IMG/VR virus record: IMGVR_UViG_3300030106_006869
Coordinates: 1 to 35,713 of that record
From: a virus
Direction: 5' to 3' (one strand)
Length of the DNA stretch: 35,713 bases
In this document: positions 28,501 to 35,651 of the stretch, piece after piece
How positions within the stretch are numbered: position 1 is the stretch's first letter
How the letters are laid out: the number at the start of each line of letters is the position of its first letter
Position numbers and translations under genes: made by a program
The notes under the pieces: generated by a model
Told to the model about the DNA's origin: nothing
The model's database searches: none
Seen by the model: the letters and a program-made list of their open reading frames with translations, nothing else

Positions 28501-30394
28501 TATGGATAGAGTTAATGCAAACAGATCGAACTTCGACCAATACAGCTTGGCTGCAAACAACTTCTTTGCAGAGTCTATGAACTTTTTCCTTAAAGATGGG
28601 CACGGAACAGTCTTGGCAACAAACGACAGACTGGAAGAACAGGTCGATCTGAAGTCAACTTACAAGATGAGAATAAAATTGTTCAGAGATTCACAGGGCG
28701 ACTTCCCAATGTACAACAGGGCTTCAGCATTTGGTCCACCTGTTGACGCAGGAGATGAAGGGTTCACGCAAGAGAAGTTTAAGCATGGTCAGTATGTCCC
28801 AGCCGGCGGCGGTGATCGAGGAGTAATGATGAATGCTTGGGGTTATGCTCCGTTTACTCCGCCACATTATGATGGATTTGCAGAAGTAGAGTATTCGTTT
28901 AGTCCTAGTGTGTCGGCATCATACACAAAGATAAGTGACGTACTAGAAAGAATCTCAACAGCACTTTCAGGAAACCACATCAAGTCCAACAGAATGACAA
29001 ATATTACAGGCTCTTGGCCCGGACTTGATTTCTTTGGAGGCCAGACAAATTCCGACATGGTTTCAGACGCATCGCTGATAACTACTTCAAGTCTCAACAA
29101 GTCAACTTCTATGCAGTTGTCGGCGAGCTTCTACGGAATGGGTCTAGAAGATAGAAGCATTGTACCAGTCTTTGAGAATACAAAGGGAAATCAAACTATA
29201 ATGAGAGATTTCTGGGCGATACAAACAAAGTTTGAGTGCCCGACATTCGACTTTAGAGCTGTTTCAGCGTCAACGCCAATACCATTAGGGCTTACAAAGA
29301 CAATAGGTATGTGGCATCAGAGTCCAAATAACGTGAATGAATCTCCTATTCAGATACAGATTATGCCACCTGATAAGGATTCTGGAGCCAAAGATCTAAG
29401 CACGCTTCTGGGTCTTTCCTTCCTTGAAGGCGGAATAAGAAAGCCAGAAAAGAAAACAAGAAAGACTGGTACTCTTGCAGATACCAGAACAATCAAAGAG
29501 GCAGTCATTGCTGTTCCGTTCATGGAAGAAAAGGGAACAGGAAAGAGAAACTTCTTCTCTCTAAGAAGGCCAGAGGTTTACAAGGCTGTTCAAAATGCAG
29601 GATATAGTGACTACAAGAAGGAGCTTATTGATCTTGTAGAGTTTAAAGATGTCAAGCAACCTAAGAAGGGCACCCTACCACCAACGCCTGCAGCTATGGA
29701 AAAACAAAGAAAGGTGATCGAGGTCCGTCCGTCTATCCAATCAATGGTCGACAAGATGTTGAATTACGTTATACCTCCAAAGATGAACTTCTTGAAGTAT
29801 AACGACAGAACAACTGGAAAGTATATCGAGCCTTTTGTCATGTATGTTTTTGAGTTTGAGCACACCTTGAAAAAGAAAGATCTTGCAAACTTGTGGCAAA
29901 ATCTGCCACCCGACATTGCTCTGAATGATTTCCACAATGACGAGGATGATACTCTCAAGGAAGAGGCAGTAGTGTCACATCAGTTGGGTGGCGAGATGGA
30001 TCTGATGTCAGGAAAGCTTAACAAGGACGTTAAGTGGCTTGTGTTTAAGGTCAAGCAGAAAGCACAATCAAATTACTTTAAGAAGATAGAAAGAGACAAG
30101 CTTCCTCTGGACCATCCGGGCCGTAAATTGTCCGTCGAAGATGACATTTATGAGTATGGATTTAACTGGCCATACGATTATTTCTCACTGATTGAACTAG
30201 TTAAACTAGACGCTGAAATTGGATTTGTGAAGAAAGAAGATGCAGCAGATCCAGTGCCTCCGGAGGACAGAGTTGAGGTCGTGCGAAAAGCAGGTTTGTT
30301 AGAATCGGTTTCTAAAGCAAAGGACACAAAGGATGATCCACGTCCAGAAATTAGAATGCCGTTCATGAACATAATATCAGATGAGGATGAGTAA
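19598..30394 (+). CDS. Giant baseplate/tail protein with three LamG-like domains, 3598 residues
   Basis: Layout by residue: about 165-385 a LamG/concanavalin-like domain (NTVEFWLKKD, DGQWHHYAFTFQN, GSVDEFRFWKTRRS); 480-605 a baseplate-type helical region (NNITHIYKSKGTERAFRNLI) recalling P2 gpI/T4 wedge proteins; 670-895 a second, looser ConA-like region (KWNFAVRLAPNG, RLYIGAHREN); 2390-2420 a block APGIAYNSIKSGIAVDYPIY; 2475-2725 a third LamG domain (GISLSMWCNFY, WYHIALSYEWG, VHIDEVSIWNTPL, SLIGWFRMGDD); and a C-terminal domain ending NWPYDYFSLIELVKLDAEIG plus an acidic tail. LamG folds usually bind glycans. Its position suggests a greatly enlarged gp7-like wedge or peripheral baseplate protein (inference). 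There is no protease or lyase motif. The ATG directly follows the preceding stop, with no strong Shine-Dalgarno. Confidence 0.75.
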   Translation: MSLKNLFNKAGSNHVLPQLNVNGLLRDVESGRYVDEYVKRKMQFEPHVDYATASNFAKFGLAEEYYDSSIRRIYQTYPYDGSSYEKIKWINESNGLDLHVFNNGYPRSHGYAKFSPSGWGSRVSTSGSYGNPATKEYIYIKGGPNVDNIWNTASNRSSNLEIDGNKGNTVEFWLKKDAYQSLTKREVLFDSWTTGSYVGDHKYGRMTIELDSSNSDGNSPWVITYRSGSAGIKNLFVSGTAGLHASASDGQWHHYAFTFQNTGSQVNYRMYIDGELNHSVLTGSSVGSLNTAIVGAIGALVAGKDLGDTGTQKGRESAETQNPGLGYGKLSGSVDEFRFWKTRRSAKDIGRHWFTQVHGGTNTDDPNTDLGVYYKFNEGITLTSSIDNIVLDYSGRITNGDWVGYASGARSTKSAMIQSSASLTEFADPIIHTENPKVNNYIDDTLEFGRNHDVNSNSCIYHSFPGWIVEEEGQTGGELKRLSQIMGSYFDTLFFQIESLAKLKHIKNEDYDKKPNPFMDRVLASVGFDTPDIFIDADVLASLAGRDEEKEFEQRLEDVKNVIYRNIYNNITHIYKSKGTERAFRNLIRCYGVDDELIQLNTYADGVDYPVEQNYRVGNFKTKCINFNRPENFNASVFQYSSSLDHSNNSSEFPVSGYITGAHANDPTVGLSFTTEAEVVFPFRHKPRSKLYFESPLSSSLFGAHTVLDSHGSNHDLTWRASAKDFANFEVYAVKHRDDSRHARFVIKSTSGIISPMETKTFHNVYEGQKWNFAVRLAPNGTFGSTISGSTNSYNIEFFGVKTDAGETEDEFLLTNSLTKEQGERFHEKSKRLYIGAHRENFTGSVKTRSDVQFSHLRHWATYLNNETIRAHAIDPKSYGVDHPMRNAYAFQPGLDNPVPEIETLALNWDFGSVTGSSKGGNLVVEDISSGSFTHKRDYGWIGDVIGSNHPGRGVFFPAETTASVAVAYLQTARQQLPENVHSTKMINILTNDDRTYTRESRPVNHFFSIEKSMYRTISEEMLDMFATIKDFSNIVGEPVNRYRPNYKSMEKLRQLFFERVENTPSIEKYLEFYKWIDSSLSIVLDQLKPASANFSEDVRTMIESHVLERNKYWSKMPNLDFKTAEPVVDLGGLAGTDYMLYHWSAGHSPPPESPRPQDKNLLYWKVRAERSNSEISTGNSEIDKERDTLSRIAHGHISGSTYARRALSRPYKVTAHLQPVIHAGDNFHLNKKKDFYLGTTNPGAKDYIRISGSDVDFGKIKEITHPRYGNGLGSEVFEKKRANASADISNTGNDLDADIVAPFSMYSCSIDTPVDYKSEIYRHFKKSLDITNLHSDSYGDDREIPIQSPFTHHWVGGHEHRHQHLNIMRPKKLDTAESFPTMSLDTAGRRFEAFHITMSQGQLFVTSPNLYKLNLEPPNTFSVSLTSSAHNRARILREPLAKRPVNIRNIKTTASLQEKEVVLNIGNYKHSYEIVQGTSVEVSPAFLIRTGSVEPVEKTSNSPFFVEINERRKFERPKRKNVFVSRFSAPGGPETAGDSLGGPGLDIATNQYSIYNTMNYRNLMPRLALNEWSVDRMGGFGHAHNSSITSSSPTASYHKVNSNPIYVATGSADTGQECKPKYDNQFVQHQIPRTDLGYSWIKASTIETSCSYNRLESDFTYPKAQSDETVYQTNLANAVDFDSPRFLSASSRGLRESEANRLLSYGDDHALTNHPDPGVPTDFLGLNSIIYENISGSRNTLGDVDIDPEGGLLTGSIEASKKRYTLNHILLNRGALYGHPSWKQIRAGDHPVARKLRKDNIITIAVRRNEKKNSFTPAPFANGGYSWPEHTDHRRARNARTVSAQRYRFTESAVTSKYKPLRSADMISIVAGAAQAYGSFKAAAEDKGPGNNFVAGNKITYGNDMVSFSNPELVNLLQIGEREKGDFLGSKISPHTIQTLYSETIFPRDVNSYTSKARGRENFVIDWWSTLRDDRTKTNVLNSQNTSSATTSIWPLDAQTNFGKSREFSIGGDNAPGSTGEGELMTTHGLFRTGSTRHAPSASAFYARRFPETPIKYSIELLEEGNSFPSRSAGFYVGLPGKAQRVLVRYANNDTVFSTGDNITKYASIKKQDRTPEQLASASVGIINAVFDPTKNNTFDSFKGMFTASIDPNNSRRWFFKYLGSFENEDFGVPPLDGDDSRGHQSGRQGFISWYYSQNQQDPYMYNALNYIEMSKYVKFKLHNTTYLGGAAKWEAGDPFPYDGYQAWAEQIRLLGKDYSVIPEFRISEHMSYYEDKQSSDPFYECPISSQFSLTGAADDYVDSSKPEFFKVMGHTDFIKYFDIVQEDHEELGMVEDSLTLRCKALKKFLPYEGLYPAQRTLQMASLFSRSYGDFMNPNPMGSWQTALKPFYAPGIAYNSIKSGIAVDYPIYEPTKDREFNRFCTRFRANVRNFVDIGSAEKWASLFTGSSSPGTPARNNFDSGSSGMHLDSGSVDGRGISLSMWCNFYKDPDTNVPTSPNQASQETTSGSLVMFGDTHAFHNPEATGIEFRKEGGMLVFGIHHTSSYKVWKTTGSCLTDNSKWYHIALSYEWGNSTNPTIYLNGNSMGVESSASNGTFEFGGAEDDPSRMGTTILSSSGGRTDRSNDTANGSYRNRSNCSIGIHRYEHDKNDEKSKLYKALPVHIDEVSIWNTPLPSAAVTGLYGGGISGSRGPWVPEWCVPSSYRSSLIGWFRMGDDTGYVHDESHPSSSMTDHLYMLNRASPAPRTHIETNMSGVFSGFTDVWTEVEKTESSGVGCFTNGGKYQRGGGIKDVRELEGSPASYLSPDSSRKIALTGALMYPSFITGSRWNETQDKGIPRIGSASWGVSRATMFGEDTLDNPRRTTLKLVRVHQNNWWGRGQKAPHGINAVTRVPFEAIIDPKIYAPINLKTTAGGNFVVYDNEPHASASLHAANWTRNVNHTDHSYQTSSWGTPINSNQITSSFNMDRVNANRSNFDQYSLAANNFFAESMNFFLKDGHGTVLATNDRLEEQVDLKSTYKMRIKLFRDSQGDFPMYNRASAFGPPVDAGDEGFTQEKFKHGQYVPAGGGDRGVMMNAWGYAPFTPPHYDGFAEVEYSFSPSVSASYTKISDVLERISTALSGNHIKSNRMTNITGSWPGLDFFGGQTNSDMVSDASLITTSSLNKSTSMQLSASFYGMGLEDRSIVPVFENTKGNQTIMRDFWAIQTKFECPTFDFRAVSASTPIPLGLTKTIGMWHQSPNNVNESPIQIQIMPPDKDSGAKDLSTLLGLSFLEGGIRKPEKKTRKTGTLADTRTIKEAVIAVPFMEEKGTGKRNFFSLRRPEVYKAVQNAGYSDYKKELIDLVEFKDVKQPKKGTLPPTPAAMEKQRKVIEVRPSIQSMVDKMLNYVIPPKMNFLKYNDRTTGKYIEPFVMYVFEFEHTLKKKDLANLWQNLPPDIALNDFHNDEDDTLKEEAVVSHQLGGEMDLMSGKLNKDVKWLVFKVKQKAQSNYFKKIERDKLPLDHPGRKLSVEDDIYEYGFNWPYDYFSLIELVKLDAEIGFVKKEDAADPVPPEDRVEVVRKAGLLESVSKAKDTKDDPRPEIRMPFMNIISDEDE

Positions 30395-31344
30395 TGTCGT
30401 TTTTTAACAAAAAAGAAGAGGTAATGGAGATACAACTTACTCAGTACGGTAGGTATCTTCTCTCTAAGGGTAAATTTAAGCCTGTTTTTTATGCGTTCTC
30501 TGACGATGAGATCCTTTATGATAGTTCCTATGGAGAAAACAAGACAGAAATAAAAAAGGAATCACAACAAAGAATACAAGAAGACACAATAAGGGTAAGG
30601 CCTCTTTATGATAACGAAAGTTCAGAGATAAGAATACAAAGACTTAATCAGCATATCGCAGGTGCAAGCACAGACGAGGAAGCAAACGCTCGACTGAACA
30701 GTATGCCGGCCGATTCTTTGTATGGAAACGATCTTGTAGATGATTCTCTAATGGTGCCCGATGATCGAAAACTCGTCAGAAACCTAATAGGAAGTTCTGA
30801 AATTGGAAACAAATATGCTGCTTCTTGGTCTGTGTCAAGTCTTAACGACCAGGCTTTTGAGCTTCCAATATTCTTAAGTGCATCTGGTCCAAACATAGGC
30901 ATGAGAAGACCACAAGTAAACATGATCGTCGATTATGATCTGGAAGTAAAAAACTTTACAGAGGACGAGACATTTGTATTTGATGAATACGTAGATCAAG
31001 ACGGCACAGAGTCTGAAATAAAATTTGTAGACGGCGTAAGCCTCAGTATCAACAAGGGTCAAATAGTTCTCCACATAGGAGAAGACAATGTGGGCTACAC
31101 CGATGATGGTTTTGAGATAGAGTTTTTCACAGTAGAAGACCAAGAGGAGATAACCAGAGGGGGCACAACAGAGAAGGTAGAAGTATTAAGTTCTCTATAT
31201 GTTAACCGCCCTGGTATCGATGCTGCTACAAACTTGCACACTTATTTTGAAGTTCTTTTTGATAATCAAGTCTCAATCTCTAGGGACTATGATTTTGAGA
31301 CATATGTCATAGATGAGCCAACTGATGAGGAGTTCTGCGACTAA
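30394..31344 (+). CDS. Conserved-type phage structural protein, 316 residues
   Basis: The N terminus, FNKKEEVMEIQLTQYGRYLL followed by SKGKFKPVFYAFSDDEILYD, is a block I recall from many marine tailed-phage structural proteins; its function is not known to me. The rest is acidic and beta-rich, with a helical patch at about 75-130 (ADSLYGNDLVDDSLMVPDDR) and a C terminus rich in Asp/Glu (YVIDEPTDEEFCD). It has no signal peptide or membrane segment. GAGGA at 30383-30387 and a taATG overlap with the giant upstream gene support the start. It probably sits on the baseplate or fibre base between the LamG giant and the polycationic protein; this comes from its place only. Confidence 0.7.
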   Translation: MSFFNKKEEVMEIQLTQYGRYLLSKGKFKPVFYAFSDDEILYDSSYGENKTEIKKESQQRIQEDTIRVRPLYDNESSEIRIQRLNQHIAGASTDEEANARLNSMPADSLYGNDLVDDSLMVPDDRKLVRNLIGSSEIGNKYAASWSVSSLNDQAFELPIFLSASGPNIGMRRPQVNMIVDYDLEVKNFTEDETFVFDEYVDQDGTESEIKFVDGVSLSINKGQIVLHIGEDNVGYTDDGFEIEFFTVEDQEEITRGGTTEKVEVLSSLYVNRPGIDAATNLHTYFEVLFDNQVSISRDYDFETYVIDEPTDEEFCD

Positions 31345-34300
31345 TGGCAAAAACAAAAGTATACACCAGGCGAACTCAAATAATTGCAGATTTTCTGCCA
31401 AATGCTCGTTTCCGCAGAATAACACTAGAAACACCAAGAGTCGACTCTCTGCCTTCACCACGAGGACCTGCACCAAATCCAGGCATTACTTTTGATGAGG
31501 ATACAATGTCTTTATTTGTTGACTTAGAAATAGACAACGTCATAGATGACGCTGCAGCTCGCCTAGCCCGAGGTGACGTCTTGGCTAAAGAATCTGGCGA
31601 CATAGGACAGCCAGACAAAGACGAAATTCAAAGCAAATTTGACGAAGCTTTAAAAGTTTGTGTTCTTGTCGGAACCACCCCTCTTGCGGACAACGTTTTA
31701 AAAAGAGTGCTAATAAGAAGTGGTGGATCTTTTCAAGAAAGAGTCAGAAGTTATAAAGGCATTAATAATATTACAAACTCTCACACAATCAAACAAGCAC
31801 TCCAGTCTTTGGTGGCGTCTGTTCCCGGAGAAATACACCTTAAGACGTCCATCGCCCGCCCAGTAGATGGGCAGCAAAGCCTAGACTCCTCGATAGAGCA
31901 TATGAGAACTTTTGACAGCAAGGGCAACGCAGTTTTTAGAATGCCTATATCGTTTGATGTACAAGGTATACCTGCAAATCCCGACAGCCTTTGCGTGTAT
32001 GCCTTTACGTTTGTGGACTTTGATGTGTTTGATATTGAAGTCCCTCCGGATGAGCTGGCCTGGCTAAATAGCCTCTATGGTAGAATGGTTTACAACAAGA
32101 TCATTGAAAACGGACAAACCGCAGCGTTCTCTATGCAACTACTAGAAGAAAATGGTACCCCATGGACAGGCACATATCATCAGATGGAATCCGGGGGATT
32201 CATGACCGGCCGAAATCATAGCGATCGTTCGAAGCCTTTGACGCAAATAATGGTCCCAAACTTAAAGGTCCAAGATTTTCGAGCATTCAAGAGGTCTGAA
32301 AAGGACCTATACATACCGCACGGCATGCCCAGTTTCTTGCAGGCTGACATGAAAACCAAATTTCTAAAAGATAAGCGAGACAATCATTTTAATTCTCGCT
32401 TAGAAATAGAACACGACCCAGTAAGAGGAAATGTTGAGTTTGAATTTGTAATAGATCAAGAGCAAATACTAAGACAAAATTCCAGATTTGGATCAATATA
32501 TGATAAATTACCAAATGGTACAAGATACAATGTGTTGCGACCAAGGGATTATTTTAGATTAGTCAATGTAAAAGTCCTAAGAAGAAGAGTCACAGAAAGA
32601 AACTTAGGAATAAACTCTCTTGGGCTTCCGGCCAAGGATGTCTTCGACCGTGAAGCTCCGCTTACTGTGGTTGCTGAGACAGGCGAGCCCCACCGTATTG
32701 GAAGTCACCCTCGCGCCTCTGTAGACACTAGTGAGTTTGAAATGCAGAGAAGACTGGAAAAGGTCTTCGATGAAGGGGATCTTTTGATACGAAACGACAC
32801 AAACACCAGTAGCATCTCTGATGAGCCCTATTCTGAATTGGCAGAGTCAACAAATTCTGATTCATTTGTTGAGTGGTTGTCCGAACAGGTTTCAACGCCC
32901 GTGCCTCTAGATGGACTAAAGACTTTGCCTTTTCCGTTTTATCGAAACATAATAGGATCGGACCTTGGGCTGATGAGTGTACATGACGGTGTTTATCAGT
33001 ACGGAATAGAGCTTACGTATGAGGACGGGATTGAAAAATATCTAACCGAGATCATGCAAAATTTGCAACGCGAAACAACAAAGCTAGAAGAATATTATAA
33101 CGAATGTGTAATCCCAGTCACTTCTGTTGGGTATGCTACGAGATCTGGACTATCAAGCCCAACAGCACAAGAGATAAATCCGGACTACAGATCACGAAGA
33201 ATACAAAAGACAGACAGTCAAGGAAACTATAATCACATAAGAAGGGCATTTTCTCCAGATTTTATAAGTTATGCAAATACAAAATATGATTTTAGAAAGA
33301 TGGTTAGTGCATATTTTGACGTTGTAAATGTTGTTCACGCAGATGCTCAGCTTAGAGTGGGCAGCACATCTATCGTTGATGAAGAAGCAGAACCAAGATT
33401 TGATTTTGATACTGTAATGTCTTTGCTGATGCCTAACAACTCAAGACCCGAACAGGTGCTAGAGATATTAGGATCCTTTCAAGAGATGGCAAGGCTATTA
33501 TCAGACATCACCGATACTGATTTAATTAAAAGCGCAGCAAATGTAAGCCTTGTTCGTGGAGATAGATCGTCTTCTGGGCGAACTCCGACAATGATAACTG
33601 TACAAAAGTGGTACTCAGACGTGGATGATTACGTAGACGCCACTGCCAGAGAAGAGCCTTCTTTTGATTTCTTGGGCGAAAACATGCTTATGTTAACTTT
33701 GCCAACTTTTACAACAGTGGCTTCAGTCGAGTCGACAGCAGTAGAGCCGACCTCTTTGCAGTTGCCTAGTCTTTTTTCTCCTTCGCCTGACACGACACCA
33801 AAGGCCACATCACCAAGAAAGCAACACGGCCAAAAGAGTTTTACGCCTGCTCAAGTTGCAGAACGCGTGGCTACTGAGATGGCAAAGTTTGATACAGATT
33901 TCGGAGAAACAAAGTACGACAATTCTCCCGCATCTTTGACATTTATGAGTTTTAACATTCCGGGCCCTTCGCCAATAAAAATCTCCTTCGCGCCAGAAGG
34001 TAAAGAGGTCTTTGGCAGCCCAGAAGTGAAAGAAGACCTAATCATCAGATATAGGTCTCAAAGATCTAGAAGGAATCGTCGAAAAGCAAGAACACAATTC
34101 CCTAGGAGAATAGAGCCCTTTAAGGTTATGGATATGGTTCTTCGAAGATCGAAAACATTGAAAAAGAAATCTCTCGGAAGAGTTCGCCCACTTGTCTTGG
34201 GCAAGCCTACTAGCAAGTTCACAAAGAGAAAAGGCAGAATTAAAAAGCCCAATATTTCAATAATGGAAGCAATGAAAAAGACTCTAGAAACAGAATTAGT

Positions 34301-35651
34301 TTCACAAGCGGGTCATGCTATTTTTGTAAGGGCTCCAAAAAAGATTCTTAAAAAACTTGCGACCGTGGACTCAATAAAGAGCTTGTGTAACGAGACTGCA
34401 AATGAACCAAGACCATTGATTGATTTCGAATTAGACCTATCAGAAGAGACTAGTCACGAGAACGAAATAACAGACAAGTCTATCGCTGTTGCTGAGACTA
34501 TTAGAAAAACAGCCGAAAGCAAGATAGAAAAAAAGAAAATGATAAAAAAGGTCGCTATATCGAAAATAAGAGAAACAATAGAATTCAGCCCTCCAGCGGA
34601 AGTAAGAAAGTTACCAACACGAAGAAGGAGAAGAACACGTCGCGACGCACCGAAAAAGAAAAATCCACCAGCTACTGCAGCTGGGTGGGCTCGTGGCGCA
34701 GCTGCAGCAAAGCAAAAGAAAGAAGAAATAAAGACATTTCCAGATCCAACTCCGGTGTTGGTAAAAAAGAAAACATTGGATCCTCCAATGCAGGTTTTAA
34801 AATTGGCTGAACCCGGTCCATCATTAGGTGCAACAGAGTCAAGTGCCCCTTCATCTTTGTATGGCTCAGTCATGAAGATACAAAAACTAGATGATTTTAA
34901 GAGAGATGACAGTAACCGTCCAATATTGTCTGCCCCTATTTACAAAGAGGTGACAGTAGCAGAAGTAAAGCAAGGACTGCCAGAGGGCAAATATAAACTA
35001 GAAAGCTTTGAGAGCGTAGAAATGGACATCACGCCGGCAGTTGTGTCTGTGATGAAGCCTGTAAGGTTCAAGATAACAAAAGAATCAAAGCCTCCAGTTC
35101 AGCCGGCAAAAAAGCCTGAACCAAAATCTGTTATAGCAACTGCAATAAAAGAGCAAAAGAAAAAGGAAAGAACCGAGAGAAATCGAAGTCCAGAAACAGG
35201 AAAAGTGAGAAATACAAAAGTACAAAAGTCTAGTCGAATTATTGCAAAAGAAGAGCAAAAAGAAAGCGCAAGAAAGATTAGAGAAGCGAAGAACAGAAGA
35301 CAGGACGCTCCAAAGAAGCCGAAAAGCAATAGCAGAGCAGAAGCTAAAGCGGCAGCCAAGAAAGACGCACACAGAAGAGCGATGGCGAAAAAGGAGGCGG
35401 CCAAGCAGGCTGCACAGAGAAAGAACGCAAAGCGCGAAGCTGCTGACAGGCGCCGCGCAGAAAAGGTAGAAGCGTATAAAAACGCCAAAGCAAGCAAAAA
35501 AGGTCGCAGAAAGTCTAAGACAAAACAAAGTAAACCAATAAATATAGTAAAGGGTTCCGTTTCTGCAGCTCGACTTCCGATATCGCCAATGGGTGGTGGT
35601 AGTATGGGAGGCTTCGGAGGCGGAGGCTTTGGAGGCGGAGGAGGTTATTAA
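31344..35651 (+). CDS. Large structural protein with cationic, glycine-ended tail, 1435 residues
   Basis: Two unlike halves. Residues 1 to about 830 look like a folded structural protein with mixed alpha/beta segments (VYAFTFVDFDVFDIEVPPDE, RYNVLRPRDYFRLVNVKVLR, VYQYGIELTYEDGIEKYLTE). From about 890 on the chain is strongly basic and low-complexity: RSRRNRRKAR, then TRRRRRTRRDAPKKKN (about 1090-1105), and a histone H1-like Ala/Lys/Arg stretch at about 1320-1400 (AKAAAKKDAHRRAMAKKEAA). It ends in a glycine run (GGFGGGGFGGGGGY) like the glycine-rich tips of phage adhesins. No family is recognised. It may be a fibre or whisker protein whose tail binds polyanions such as lipopolysaccharide or sulfated glycans (inference). 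GAGGAG at 31327-31332 supports the ATG. Confidence 0.7.
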   Translation: MAKTKVYTRRTQIIADFLPNARFRRITLETPRVDSLPSPRGPAPNPGITFDEDTMSLFVDLEIDNVIDDAAARLARGDVLAKESGDIGQPDKDEIQSKFDEALKVCVLVGTTPLADNVLKRVLIRSGGSFQERVRSYKGINNITNSHTIKQALQSLVASVPGEIHLKTSIARPVDGQQSLDSSIEHMRTFDSKGNAVFRMPISFDVQGIPANPDSLCVYAFTFVDFDVFDIEVPPDELAWLNSLYGRMVYNKIIENGQTAAFSMQLLEENGTPWTGTYHQMESGGFMTGRNHSDRSKPLTQIMVPNLKVQDFRAFKRSEKDLYIPHGMPSFLQADMKTKFLKDKRDNHFNSRLEIEHDPVRGNVEFEFVIDQEQILRQNSRFGSIYDKLPNGTRYNVLRPRDYFRLVNVKVLRRRVTERNLGINSLGLPAKDVFDREAPLTVVAETGEPHRIGSHPRASVDTSEFEMQRRLEKVFDEGDLLIRNDTNTSSISDEPYSELAESTNSDSFVEWLSEQVSTPVPLDGLKTLPFPFYRNIIGSDLGLMSVHDGVYQYGIELTYEDGIEKYLTEIMQNLQRETTKLEEYYNECVIPVTSVGYATRSGLSSPTAQEINPDYRSRRIQKTDSQGNYNHIRRAFSPDFISYANTKYDFRKMVSAYFDVVNVVHADAQLRVGSTSIVDEEAEPRFDFDTVMSLLMPNNSRPEQVLEILGSFQEMARLLSDITDTDLIKSAANVSLVRGDRSSSGRTPTMITVQKWYSDVDDYVDATAREEPSFDFLGENMLMLTLPTFTTVASVESTAVEPTSLQLPSLFSPSPDTTPKATSPRKQHGQKSFTPAQVAERVATEMAKFDTDFGETKYDNSPASLTFMSFNIPGPSPIKISFAPEGKEVFGSPEVKEDLIIRYRSQRSRRNRRKARTQFPRRIEPFKVMDMVLRRSKTLKKKSLGRVRPLVLGKPTSKFTKRKGRIKKPNISIMEAMKKTLETELVSQAGHAIFVRAPKKILKKLATVDSIKSLCNETANEPRPLIDFELDLSEETSHENEITDKSIAVAETIRKTAESKIEKKKMIKKVAISKIRETIEFSPPAEVRKLPTRRRRRTRRDAPKKKNPPATAAGWARGAAAAKQKKEEIKTFPDPTPVLVKKKTLDPPMQVLKLAEPGPSLGATESSAPSSLYGSVMKIQKLDDFKRDDSNRPILSAPIYKEVTVAEVKQGLPEGKYKLESFESVEMDITPAVVSVMKPVRFKITKESKPPVQPAKKPEPKSVIATAIKEQKKKERTERNRSPETGKVRNTKVQKSSRIIAKEEQKESARKIREAKNRRQDAPKKPKSNSRAEAKAAAKKDAHRRAMAKKEAAKQAAQRKNAKREAADRRRAEKVEAYKNAKASKKGRRKSKTKQSKPINIVKGSVSAARLPISPMGGGSMGGFGGGGFGGGGGY
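35607..35644 (+). repeat. 15-base tandem repeat coding Gly-Gly-Phe-Gly-Gly
   Basis: Unit ggaggcttcggaggc (35607-35621), a second copy with one change (ggaggctttggaggc, 35622-35636) and a partial third (ggaggagg). It codes the glycine-rich end of the 1435-residue protein. Confidence 0.85.
35637..35644 (+). promoter_or_regulatory. Shine-Dalgarno formed by the glycine-codon repeat
   Basis: GGAGGAGG ends six bases before the ATG at 35651, so the last glycine codons of one gene serve as a very strong ribosome site for the next. Confidence 0.65.
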
